Assembly: GCA_937139475.1 (NCBI GenBank)
Contig: CAKZQF010000102.1
Location: 1-64,000 of the forward strand
DNA from: an uncultured Gammaproteobacteria bacterium
GTDB taxonomy: Bacteria; Pseudomonadota; Gammaproteobacteria; Enterobacterales; Psychrobiaceae
Direction: 5' to 3'
Length of the DNA: 64,000 nt
Shown: piece after piece, positions 53,097 through 61,476 of the stretch
Layout: each line of letters begins with the position of its first letter
How positions within the stretch are numbered: position 1 is the first letter of the stretch
Notes under the pieces: model-generated
What the model was told of the DNA's origin: nothing
Databases searched by the model: none
Seen by the model: the letters and a program-made list of their open reading frames with translations, nothing else
Position numbers and translations under genes: made by a program

Positions 53097-55568
53097 TTAA
53101 ACCTCACGCTGCCAAGCTAACGTACGTAGCATATCGGCAAATACACCCGCAGCCGTTACCGCATTACCCGCACCATAACCACGTAACACAAATGGAATTG
53201 GTTGGTAGTAACGAGAATAGAAAGCTAAGGCATTTTCGCCGCCTTTAACCCCATACAACGGCTCATCACTAGCAACTTCTTGTATTTGCACTTTACACAC
53301 ACGGTTGTCTTCTTCACCTTCAATAATACCAACATAACGCAGTACTTTGCCTTCGCTTGCGGCTTTTTCTATGCGTGCGGCAATTGCCGCATCAGCTTTT
53401 GGCAAGTTCGCCATAAACTCATCAATTGAACCTGACGCGTCAAAATCATCTGGCAATACAGAGTCAACTTGAATATCTTCCAGCTCTAATTCCATACCGG
53501 TTTCACGGGCAAGGATTAGCACTTTTCGCGCCACATCCATTCCGCTTAAATCATCACGCGGATCAGGCTCGGTAAAACACTTCTCCTTGGCAATTGCTGT
53601 TGCTTGTGACAAGGTCATGCCTTCATCCAGCTGACCAAAGATGTAGGATAGAGAACCTGATAACACACCGCTAAATGAGGCTAGCTCATCACCAGCGCTT
53701 AGTAGATTTTGTAGATTATCGATAACAGGCAGACCTGCACCAACTGTTGTCTCATAAAGGAAACGGCGGCGCTTAACCAACGCTGCTTTGCGTAGCTCTT
53801 TATAATAATCTTGCGATGCGGTATTGGCTTTTTTGTTTGGTGTTACCACATGGAAGCCATTTTCAAGTAAAGCAACGTACTGGTCAGCAATAGTTTGGCT
53901 GCTTGTACAATCGACCACTAGTGGGTTAAGTAGGTGATTCTCTCGAGCAAAACTAATTAGGCGATTAACATCATAGCCTTGTTCTGTTGCGTTAAGTTGT
54001 TCTTGCCAAGATGATGTATCAATCCCCTCGGTCGTTAGCAACATTTGACGAGAGTTCGCGAGGCCACATACACGTATCGCAATGTTCTTCTTCGCTAAAT
54101 AAGCCTTTTGGTTATGCACTTGATTCAGCAACTCTTGACCTACGTTACCACAACCCACTAAGAATAAGTCGATGTATTGTAGTGAATTAAAGAATCGCTG
54201 ATGACAGGCTTTAATTGCACGAGGACAACGATGGAGGTCAATGACAGCAGAGATTGAACGCTCAGACGAGCCTTGGGCAATCGCCACCACATTAACGCGT
54301 GCCTGTGATAATGCCTGGAAGAATTTAGCTGATACGCCCTGAACTGTTTTCATGCGGTCGCCAATTAGTGAGATAATTGCTAATTGATGACGAATCTCAA
54401 GTGGTTCTAGTAAATCATTGCGCAATTCAAGTTCAAATTCTGCTTCAAGCGCAGATTTAACTAATAGATGGTCAGCTGATGGCACACAGAAACTAATACT
54501 GTATTCGCTCGAAGACTGTGTGATTAAGCTTATTGAAACACCGGTTAAAGAAATTGCTTCAAAGATACGTGAGGCCATACCGACCATACCTTTCATGCCT
54601 GGGCCTGAAACGCTAACCATTGACATATCATCAAGGTTTGAAATCGCTTTTACTTGATTTTCATCATCTTGGCGCTCTGCTGAGACTAATGAACCGGGCG
54701 CATCTGGGTTAAAGCTATTTTTTATTAGGCAAGGGATATGATATTGCGCAATTGGCACGATAGTCTTTGGATGAAGTACTTTAGCGCCAAAATAAGACAA
54801 TTCCATTGCTTCTTGATAACTCAACTGATTGATTAACTGCGCGTCTTTAACCAGGCGAGGATCGGCATTATAAACACCATCAACGTCGGTCCAAATCTCA
54901 CAGCAGTCAGCGCGCAAAGCGGCAGCTAAACAAGCCGCTGAATAATCAGAGCCATTACGACCTAAGGTCACAATTTCACCCGCATCATTAACAGCGGTAA
55001 AACCTGGCATTAACCAAACGCGTGCTGTTGACAGATCTTTAGCATCCATTGTTGCGCGAGCCGCTTCAATGTCGACCTGAGCTTCTAAGTAGTTCGAATC
55101 AGCATGCATGAAGTCTTTTGGCTCAAGTGTATTTACGTTAACACCGCGGGCACTTAGTAGCTGGGTCATAATTGCAATAGATAAGCGCTCGCCAACCACG
55201 AGAAGTTGTGCACGAATATTGTCTGGGCATTGCGCTAATAGCTTAACGCCGTTTAGCGTACGAGTAAGTAAGTCTGATTCGACTTGCCACACAGCATTCA
55301 CTTTATCGGCATCAAACCCGTTGTATTTCGCACTTAAACCGCTAACGATAGCATCGAAAGTACTTTTAACGCGAGTAAGTGCATCATTGTCACATTGGCC
55401 GTCAGAATTGCAGTCTACCGCCTCAACGATATTGTTGGTGGTTTTACCCGGTGCTGATAGCACAACCGCTAATTGATCTTTATTACAACGTTCAACCAAA
55501 ATGTCGGCAACGCGCTCTACTCTCTCTAAATCGGCTAAACTTGAACCGCCAAACTTCATTACGCGCAT
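53097..55568 (-). CDS. thrA: Bifunctional aspartokinase I / homoserine dehydrogenase I
   Basis: An 823-residue fusion. The aspartokinase part (about 1-290) begins [24 protein letters not shown]. Two ACT domains follow (about 310-460; [18 protein letters not shown]), which bind threonine. The homoserine dehydrogenase part has [15 protein letters not shown] as NAD(P) site and [26 protein letters not shown] and [16 protein letters not shown] motifs. I start at ATG 55568, with GGGAGAG before it, as in E. coli ThrA; the frame is open to 55601. Controlled by the leader at 55731-55796. Confidence 0.95.
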   Translation of the reverse strand: MRVMKFGGSSLADLERVERVADILVERCNKDQLAVVLSAPGKTTNNIVEAVDCNSDGQCDNDALTRVKSTFDAIVSGLSAKYNGFDADKVNAVWQVESDLLTRTLNGVKLLAQCPDNIRAQLLVVGERLSIAIMTQLLSARGVNVNTLEPKDFMHADSNYLEAQVDIEAARATMDAKDLSTARVWLMPGFTAVNDAGEIVTLGRNGSDYSAACLAAALRADCCEIWTDVDGVYNADPRLVKDAQLINQLSYQEAMELSYFGAKVLHPKTIVPIAQYHIPCLIKNSFNPDAPGSLVSAERQDDENQVKAISNLDDMSMVSVSGPGMKGMVGMASRIFEAISLTGVSISLITQSSSEYSISFCVPSADHLLVKSALEAEFELELRNDLLEPLEIRHQLAIISLIGDRMKTVQGVSAKFFQALSQARVNVVAIAQGSSERSISAVIDLHRCPRAIKACHQRFFNSLQYIDLFLVGCGNVGQELLNQVHNQKAYLAKKNIAIRVCGLANSRQMLLTTEGIDTSSWQEQLNATEQGYDVNRLISFARENHLLNPLVVDCTSSQTIADQYVALLENGFHVVTPNKKANTASQDYYKELRKAALVKRRRFLYETTVGAGLPVIDNLQNLLSAGDELASFSGVLSGSLSYIFGQLDEGMTLSQATAIAKEKCFTEPDPRDDLSGMDVARKVLILARETGMELELEDIQVDSVLPDDFDASGSIDEFMANLPKADAAIAARIEKAASEGKVLRYVGIIEGEEDNRVCKVQIQEVASDEPLYGVKGGENALAFYSRYYQPIPFVLRGYGAGNAVTAAGVFADMLRTLAWQREV

Positions 55569-55670
55569 GTTATCTCTCCCAAGACTTTGCTCTTTGGTCA
55601 CTTAATCAACTCAAGTGCTATAAATAGTAACTAATCATCAGGACTAATAATCTTTGTCGAAGTCCTGAAC

Positions 55671-55703
55671 AAAAAAGCCCGCGTCGGTTAGGGCGCGGGC
55701 TTT
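55671..55703 (-). terminator. Attenuator terminator in front of thrA
   Basis: GCCCGCG/CGCGGGC stem (55677-55683 with 55694-55700) and, on the minus strand, six T at 55671-55676. It lies between the leader peptide stop and thrA, as in classical amino acid attenuation. Confidence 0.88.
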
Positions 55704-55730
55704 GCTAATTTCGTTTTTTTAGAAACGCAT

Positions 55731-55796
55731 TCACCCAATCCGCCGGATAATAATACCGGTGGTAATAATGATGTGGGTGGTAAGATTGCGTAGCAT
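55731..55796 (-). CDS. thrL: thr operon leader peptide
   Basis: A 21-codon frame too short for normal gene calling. It starts ATG at 55796 and ends TGA at 55731-55733. Its middle reads LTTHIIITTGIIIR: four threonine and seven isoleucine residues in 21. Threonine and isoleucine control codons upstream of a terminator and thrA are the mark of thr attenuation, and the E. coli leader has the same character. When Thr-tRNA or Ile-tRNA is scarce, stalling should prevent the terminator at 55671 from forming. The competing antiterminator was not worked out. Confidence 0.88.
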   Translation of the reverse strand: MLRNLTTHIIITTGIIIRRIG

Positions 55797-56051
55797 ATCG
55801 TTCCGGTGCGTTATCTAAAAGAATGGCTATAGCATGGACATTAAATGCCACAGTGTCAATCACATTTTATTAACATTTTTTGCGACTTTAGTCTAAATGG
55901 AAATAATAATGTAACAGTTAAATCATTTTTTTGATTAATGCCGCCACAAAACAATCTAAATTGAACACCTACTACCGCTATCGGCAATAAAAAAGATGAA
56001 ACTGGAGCAAATTCAGGTAAACTTAGGCAAATTTTATTTTTGGAAAAAACC

Positions 56052-56564
56052 ATGCAAATCGAAAAAGATATCGTAGTAAGTGTTCATTATCGTTTAACTG
56101 ATGACAAGCAACAAGAAATTGAAAACTCATTTGGTGATGTGCCAATGAATTACTTGCATGGTCACAACACCATGATCCCTGGCCTTGAAGCGGCATTAGA
56201 AGGCAAGCAAGCGGGCGACCAACTTAAAGTAACAATCACTCCTGAAGATGGTTACGGTCCATACAATGACAACCTAAAGCAGGAAGTACCAGCCGAAGCA
56301 TTTGCTGGCTTAGATCCTAAAGCTGGTATGCAGTTTACTGCTGACACCGATCAAGGCCCATTGCCTGTAACGGTTATCGAAGTAACTGAAGAAACTGTTA
56401 CCGTTGACGGCAATCACCCATTTGCAGGTCAGACGCTACATTTTGATGTTGAAGTTGTTGAATTACGCGATGCAACACCAACTGAGTTAGAGCATGGTCA
56501 CCTGCACGGCGAAGGCGGTTGTGGTCACGACCACGCTGAAGGCGAAAGCTGCGGCAGCCACTAA
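56052..56564 (+). CDS. slyD: FKBP-type peptidyl-prolyl isomerase SlyD
   Basis: A 170-residue FKBP protein. The N-terminal FKBP half (VVSVHYRLTDDKQQEIENS, GHNTMIPGLEAALEGKQAGD) is interrupted by the insert-in-flap chaperone domain (about residues 68-125), and ends NHPFAGQTLHFDVEVVELRDAT. The tail HGHLHGEGGCGHDHAEG is His/Cys-rich and should bind nickel or other metals, as in SlyD. I start at ATG 56052; the frame extends to a TTG at 56040, but GGAAAA lies before the ATG. A strong terminator follows. Confidence 0.93.
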   Translation: MQIEKDIVVSVHYRLTDDKQQEIENSFGDVPMNYLHGHNTMIPGLEAALEGKQAGDQLKVTITPEDGYGPYNDNLKQEVPAEAFAGLDPKAGMQFTADTDQGPLPVTVIEVTEETVTVDGNHPFAGQTLHFDVEVVELRDATPTELEHGHLHGEGGCGHDHAEGESCGSH

Positions 56565-56583
56565 TCTCTATCAGCTGCAACAT

Positions 56584-56614
56584 AAAAGGGTTAGCCATTG
56601 GCTAACCCTTTTTT
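56584..56614 (+). terminator. Rho-independent terminator of slyD
   Basis: 13-bp perfect stem AAAAGGGTTAGCC/GGCTAACCCTTTT with a 3-nt loop, followed by further T. Confidence 0.93.
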
Positions 56615-56668
56615 ATTTTATACCGCCTTTATTAATCATATGACCTACTTTAGCCAGGACCAACGAAT

Positions 56669-56733
56669 TATACCAATCAGACTAAGTTCCTCCCGTAGGG
56701 CGGGTTTGAAATTACTTTATCTGATTGGTATTA
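56669..56733. repeat. Intergenic repeat element (ATACCAAT family), copy 3
   Basis: 65 bp: TATACCAATCAGACTAAGT on the left pairs with ACTTTATCTGATTGGTATTA on the right; the middle is a small CCCGTAGGGCGGG hairpin. The right arm overlaps the stop codon of the DUF4136 gene (TAA at 56731-56733). Its right arm is identical, over 23 bp, to the inverse of the left end of copy 4 at 60968. Confidence 0.75.
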
Positions 56734-57303
56734 ATATCCGCCTTTAGGAGGGAAGTTGGCCATGATATCAGCGACAACATTGTCAATTCGTTCTTGTCGC
56801 TGCGCTGGCGAGGCCTTTCGTTGTACTCTCGACTCTTTTGCACCACGCCAGATTAATTCTTTATCTGGGTTAATGAAATCCACTACCAGTGCTCCCGCTT
56901 TATATTGACGCTCAAGATTATTGAGATTCATATGGAAGCCAAGGTGAGAGTGATGAAAGCCTGAGCCAAAGCTCCAGTAGTAAGGGTGAGTATTGCTTAA
57001 ATCGCGCTCACGTTTAGTTACAACCGAGGTGTGATAATTGACAAGAACATCAGCGCTATCTGGTGCAACCTTCTGCAAGCCTTTTGCTAACAACTGCTGG
57101 TCTATTGCCCGAGTAATACGCTTTTGGTTAATCTCACTTTGATAGAACTCTTTTGACTCAACACTCTGTTTGTCACTAATAATCCAAGCGTAAGTCTTTA
57201 TTTTAGAAAAGTTAACGCTCTGATCGTAGTCGTAATTCGGTGTGGATTTACACCCACTCAATAATGCCCCGACTAGCAGGAGAGCACTTAGCTTGATGTT
57301 CAT
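56731..57303 (-). CDS. DUF4136 lipoprotein
   Basis: A 190-residue predicted lipoprotein with lipobox LLSGC (C18). The mature part begins STPNYDYDQSVNFSKIKTYAW, the DUF4136 hallmark, and ends with the common RIDNVVADIMANFPPK helix. It should sit on the outer membrane facing the periplasm. The stop codon lies within an intergenic repeat, so the last residues (GGY) may have been set by that insertion. It follows the hypothetical gene at 57334 by 30 bp. Function unknown. Confidence 0.88.
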   Translation of the reverse strand: MNIKLSALLLVGALLSGCKSTPNYDYDQSVNFSKIKTYAWIISDKQSVESKEFYQSEINQKRITRAIDQQLLAKGLQKVAPDSADVLVNYHTSVVTKRERDLSNTHPYYWSFGSGFHHSHLGFHMNLNNLERQYKAGALVVDFINPDKELIWRGAKESRVQRKASPAQRQERIDNVVADIMANFPPKGGY

Positions 57304-57333
57304 AACGGTTACCTTTAACCAAAAGATACTTAA

Positions 57334-57807
57334 TTAAACAATAGGATAACTTAACTGGCGCTGTATATCGACTATCGCTGGGTATCGGCCAATAAATCCT
57401 TTATCTATGTCATCTTCAAAAGGCTTTTTATGTAAGTGTGCCCTTTCGCCATATTGTTTTACTAACCAGCGTTCAATATAGCTAATTGACGGATAGAGCA
57501 TTGGCGTAAAGTTATGGGTATTTTTCACCAATAGCTGACAATGATGAATAGGCTCACCGGTTTCTTCATCCCACTGAGCTTCATGTTGAGAATTGGCAAC
57601 CCGCAACAGAGATAAAAAACCTATCCCGTGGCCATGAATACTATTAAATGTTGGCGCGACAATATTAGCGCCTTGGCAAGTTAAAAATGAAACAGATTTA
57701 TCGGTGACTTGCAGAACATTTTTGATGTGAATACGTGAATGACCAGTCAGGCGCAGCACTTTAGTAACCAGTGCAATCCAGTCACGAGGATGAAATTGTT
57801 GATGCAT
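57334..57807 (-). CDS. Conserved hypothetical protein
   Basis: A 157-residue cytoplasmic protein that I do not recognise. There is no signal peptide or membrane helix. It is rich in histidine and aromatic residues (HSRIHIKNV, HGHGIGFL, HHCQLLVKNTHNFTPMLYPSISYIERWL). The WALVTKVLRLTGHSRIHI start suggests an alpha/beta fold. AGGAG lies 5 bp before the ATG. It probably forms a unit with the DUF4136 gene 30 bp downstream. It might be a metal-binding protein because of the His content, but that is a guess. Confidence 0.65.
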   Translation of the reverse strand: MHQQFHPRDWIALVTKVLRLTGHSRIHIKNVLQVTDKSVSFLTCQGANIVAPTFNSIHGHGIGFLSLLRVANSQHEAQWDEETGEPIHHCQLLVKNTHNFTPMLYPSISYIERWLVKQYGERAHLHKKPFEDDIDKGFIGRYPAIVDIQRQLSYPIV

Positions 57808-57870
57808 GTTACGCTCCTACAACTTATACCATACATAGAGCATAGCACTAAACTCTTGAGTCAACGACAA

Positions 57871-58743
57871 TTATTCACTGTGTTGCTCAAACCACCTTAT
57901 GACGTGGGGCCATAATACTTGCGATTTCCGGCTAAAAAACTTCATGTGCCCTATTTCTTTTAAGCCGTATTGCGTCGGGCAAAGAGACAAAGTTGTCGCG
58001 ACAGTTTTTTGATAAACAGAGATCATGTCAGCAACATTTGATTCGTTAGCGATATCGTCATCAACGGCATGTACCCACATCGAGGGAAGTGTCAATTCAT
58101 CATAATAGTGTTTAAGCACACTACGGCCAAATGCTGTTTTGACATACCCCTGGCCATTACACCATTGGCGCCACTGTGCAGCTGCTTGCTTAGGAAGCGG
58201 CTCCCCCATGCCGAATAACTGCGACTTGGTATGCCCGGCAATAAAGTTACTTAAGGGGATAAACACATTCATGAAAAAGTGCGCTTTAGCAAAATATGGC
58301 ATCTTCATATTTCTCAGGCTGCCCGACGAACAAGCGACATTGTACATTGAGTTTAACTGATGAGAATTATGCATTAAGCCAACCAGTTGACCACCAGCAC
58401 TGTGCCCCACGAGGTGATAAGAAGTATTGGGAAATGTTGCCTGCAAATAACTAAGAACGCCTGGTAAATCCTGTTCTCCCCAACATTGTAATGAAGCATT
58501 GCTTTTACTAATGTTGCCCGTTAACGATTGGCCAATGCCACGGTTGTCAAACGTAATAACGCCATAACCTTGCTGAGCTAGGTAACTGGCAAAAGCACTA
58601 TAAAACTGTCTTTTTATGCCCGTCGCTGGAGCCATCATTACAGCGCCTTTAAGCGGTTGGTTTGGCGTGAACAAGGTGCCCTTAATGGCATGACCATCTT
58701 GACAAGTCACCGTAATATCGGCACTAGAGAACAAATTCATCAA
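57871..58743 (-). CDS. Alpha/beta hydrolase
   Basis: A 290-residue hydrolase. The oxyanion segment is MMAPATGIKRQFY, the beta-strand 5/nucleophile elbow is LVGHSAGGQLVG (Ser about residue 119), and the acid and His lie in WVHAVDDDIANESNV and LKEIGHMKFF. It lacks a signal peptide. The TFDNRGIGQSL segment is typical of the peptidase S33/YheT-like group. It stands alone. Substrate unknown; an esterase is most likely. Confidence 0.85.
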   Translation of the reverse strand: MMNLFSSADITVTCQDGHAIKGTLFTPNQPLKGAVMMAPATGIKRQFYSAFASYLAQQGYGVITFDNRGIGQSLTGNISKSNASLQCWGEQDLPGVLSYLQATFPNTSYHLVGHSAGGQLVGLMHNSHQLNSMYNVACSSGSLRNMKMPYFAKAHFFMNVFIPLSNFIAGHTKSQLFGMGEPLPKQAAAQWRQWCNGQGYVKTAFGRSVLKHYYDELTLPSMWVHAVDDDIANESNVADMISVYQKTVATTLSLCPTQYGLKEIGHMKFFSRKSQVLWPHVIRWFEQHSE

Positions 58744-58934
58744 TTAAAGCTCGAACAGTAAAATTAGAGCTTTTATACTACACAAGGTCTAACTGGTGTC
58801 AACCAAGTAAATTGTATGGCCAGTAACCTTTGCTAAGCCATTTTGACAGCATCATAGATCAGCACTACAAGCTCAGGAAAGCATTCGTTTTCGTTTTTAA
58901 TCTACTCGATACGATGGTTTTAAAAATGATTTAG

Positions 58935-59393
58935 TTATTGCCTGCACATCGCTACATGAGGAATATCGTCTTCAAGATACATTGCAGATACCGTTACAAA
59001 ACCATGTTTTTGATAATAAGATTGAAGGTGCTGCTGTGCCGAAATCTTTATCCCTATACTCGGCCAGTTATTTTGACAGCACACCAAGCACTGCTCAATT
59101 AATCCATCACCTAGCTTAATGCCCCGCGCTGATTTTGCAACGATCACACGACCAATGCTCACCTGACTAGGATAAGATACATCGGGCGCTAATATTCTCG
59201 CATAAGCGATCAACTCACCATCCCGAACCCCCATCACATGTTGCGTTTCCGCGTGTGTATCTTTTCCATCCAAGTCTTGGTAATAGCAGGTTTGCTCTAC
59301 CACAAACACTTCAACTCGCAATTGCAGCAATTGATAAAGTTGCGTTGTTGAAAGCTGTGAAAATGTTAATGATTGCCATTGAATATTGTGCAT
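58935..59393 (-). CDS. elaA: GNAT family N-acetyltransferase ElaA
   Basis: A 152-residue GNAT protein closely following E. coli ElaA: LYQLLQLRVEVFVVEQTCYYQDLDGKD, YARILAPD, IGRVIVAKSARGIKLGDGLIEQCL (acetyl-CoA loop), AQQHLQSYYQKHGFV and EDDIPHVAM. I start at the ATG 59393, which gives MHNIQWQSLTF and matches the family; the frame is open to 59471. No good ribosome site is visible. The physiological substrate of ElaA is not established. Confidence 0.88.
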   Translation of the reverse strand: MHNIQWQSLTFSQLSTTQLYQLLQLRVEVFVVEQTCYYQDLDGKDTHAETQHVMGVRDGELIAYARILAPDVSYPSQVSIGRVIVAKSARGIKLGDGLIEQCLVCCQNNWPSIGIKISAQQHLQSYYQKHGFVTVSAMYLEDDIPHVAMCRQ

Positions 59394-59660
59394 AACAGTT
59401 ACGTCAATTGTGTCATATTGGCTAGATGATAACTGGACAGTACAACGGGGTCTAGTAAATTGTAATACCAAGAAAACGACGATTATTTGTGAGGCTATTC
59501 AAGATTTAACAATTTTTTTAAGCTTAAGCCAGACTTACGCATAATAAATGACTAAGATGAGTTCGCATCAAAACAATTTTGATTGCTAATCCACGGGCTT
59601 AGAGGCATCATCTACGCCGGCTGCACGCAAATAATAACAAGAACGCACAAGGATAAATAA

Positions 59661-60896
59661 ATGAATGCTTTAATGGGTTTAGTTGGTATTGTTACCCTCT
59701 TAGGTATAGCTGTTTTACTATCAGAAAATCGCAAGGCAATTAACTTAAGAACGGTTATCTTGGCCTTTGCTATCCAAGCAAGCCTTGGCGCTTTTGTGTT
59801 ATATATACCCGCAGGCCAAAGCGTGCTTTCCAGCATTGCCGGTGGCGTACAAGCGATAATAGATAGCGCACAAGCCGGACTTGATTTCTTATTTGGTGGT
59901 CTAGTATCAGATGACATGTTTAAAGTCTTTGGCGGTGGCGGTTTTGTTTTTGCGCTTCGCGTATTGCCTATCATCATATTCTTTTCAGCCTTTATCGCCG
60001 TGCTCTACTATTTGGGCATTATGCAAAAAGTCATTAATGTTGTTGGGGGCCTGCTACAAAAAGCCCTTGGCACCTCAAAAACTGAATCTCTATCAGCAAC
60101 AGCCAATGTGTTTGTTGGGCAAACAGAAGCGCCTTTAATTGTACGACCTTATATTGCTGGCATGACCCGTTCAGAGTTGTTTGCCGTTATGGTTGGTGGA
60201 CTAGCCTCTGTTGCAGGTTCGGTATTAGCCGGCTATGCAAGTTTAGGTGTAGAGTTAAAGTACCTCGTAGCAGCCTCATTTATGGCGGCACCAGGTGGCT
60301 TGCTAATGGCTAAGCTTATCGTGCCTGAAACTGATAAAGTGACCAACGCCGTTGAAGAAATTGAAGAAGAAGATAAGCCAGCAAATGTTATCGATGCGGC
60401 CGCTACCGGGGCATCATCGGGTATGCATTTGGCACTTAATGTCGGAGCAATGTTACTAGCATTTATTGGCTTAATTGCACTGTTAAATAGCATGGTTGGC
60501 TATATTGCATCATTGCTTGGTTATGATGGTATAACCATTCAATTGTTACTCGGTTACACTTTCTCGCCGCTGGCGTTTCTTATTGGAATACCTTGGAACG
60601 AAGCCATCACCGCTGGTAGCTTTATCGGCCAAAAGCTCGTTGTTAATGAGTTTGTAGCCTATATCGACTTTATTAATGTTAAAGATACATTGTCACCTCA
60701 TACTCAAGCTATTGTCACGTTTGCCTTGTGTGGATTCGCCAATTTGTCTTCAATAGCAATCTTACTTGGCGGCTTAGGCGCGATGGCACCAAGCCGTCGA
60801 CAAGAAATCGCAACACTAGGATTAAAAGCCGTTGCTGCAGGTAGCTTATCGAATTTAATGAGTGCCACAATTGCCGGCTTGTTTTTGTCTCTTTAA
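59661..60896 (+). CDS. nupC: Concentrative nucleoside transporter NupC
   Basis: A 411-residue inner-membrane transporter of the CNT family. The N-terminal helices ([22 protein letters not shown]) are followed by [13 protein letters not shown], the substrate motif [15 protein letters not shown], and GVGLK-like [25 protein letters not shown]-terminal elements are [23 protein letters not shown] and the [18 protein letters not shown] helix pair. It imports nucleosides with sodium or protons. AAGGA precedes the ATG by 9 bp. It is monocistronic with a terminator after it. Confidence 0.94.
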   Translation: MNALMGLVGIVTLLGIAVLLSENRKAINLRTVILAFAIQASLGAFVLYIPAGQSVLSSIAGGVQAIIDSAQAGLDFLFGGLVSDDMFKVFGGGGFVFALRVLPIIIFFSAFIAVLYYLGIMQKVINVVGGLLQKALGTSKTESLSATANVFVGQTEAPLIVRPYIAGMTRSELFAVMVGGLASVAGSVLAGYASLGVELKYLVAASFMAAPGGLLMAKLIVPETDKVTNAVEEIEEEDKPANVIDAAATGASSGMHLALNVGAMLLAFIGLIALLNSMVGYIASLLGYDGITIQLLLGYTFSPLAFLIGIPWNEAITAGSFIGQKLVVNEFVAYIDFINVKDTLSPHTQAIVTFALCGFANLSSIAILLGGLGAMAPSRRQEIATLGLKAVAAGSLSNLMSATIAGLFLSL

Positions 60897-60911
60897 ACAA
60901 GTGCTAATCAT

Positions 60912-60935
60912 AGGTGTAGCCTCGCTACACCTTTA
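60912..60935 (+). terminator. Rho-independent terminator of nupC
   Basis: 9-bp stem AGGTGTAGC/GCTACACCT with a 3-nt loop, followed by TTATT. Confidence 0.82.
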
Positions 60936-60967
60936 TTCCCTCAATATTATAAATCAATCGTAAAAGC

Positions 60968-61152
60968 TAATACCAATCAGATAAAGTAATTTCCCACTCA
61001 GCGGGAGTTAAAATGGCTTTAGACAAGGAAGATGAATGATGGCTACGTTATTTATTTACTATGTAGAATAGCTACATACGAAAATAAATGCCTTGCCATA
61101 ATCCGTTTATCTACACTACAAAATAGGTCGCTTTATTAATGTAATTGGTATA
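60968..61152. repeat. Intergenic repeat element (ATACCAAT family), copy 4
   Basis: About 185 bp bounded by TAATACCAATCAGATAAAGT and by the inverse end TTGGTATAATTA. An inner palindrome-like stretch (ACTATGTAGAATAGCTACATA) lies near its middle. The left 23 bp equal the inverse of the right arm of copy 3. No gene inside. Confidence 0.6.
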
Positions 61153-61476
61153 ATTAACGGTTGAATAATGTCTGTAATACCATTAAATTTATAACAAAAT
61201 TTTCTATCGATTCCCTGCGTACCGCTTACATTAAGTAGGTGACCTGTTTTTATAGCGGAAATAATTAATGCGGCTAATATAAATTCAACCTCGTATTAAT
61301 CATGTATATGTATTATTCAGGCGGATACACTACGCCAAGGGACAGTAAACAAAAACGAATGGGCCGTTTTGACATTCTCCGTTCAAAGAAGCATTGGTTA
61401 GGCAATCAAAGCGACAGGGTACTTAAGGAATAAGAAACTCCGATGATTAATGGATATAATGCATTTGGTATGAATC
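61153..61476. other. Intergenic region, no gene seen
   Basis: 324 bp between the repeat element and the sensor gene. No convincing reading frame, RNA gene or promoter was recognised. Confidence 0.35.

Noticed and set aside
59612..59977. 121-codon minus-strand frame over the nupC start
   Set aside because: It is antisense to the strongly conserved N-terminal half of nupC and has a proline/lysine-rich composition without family features.
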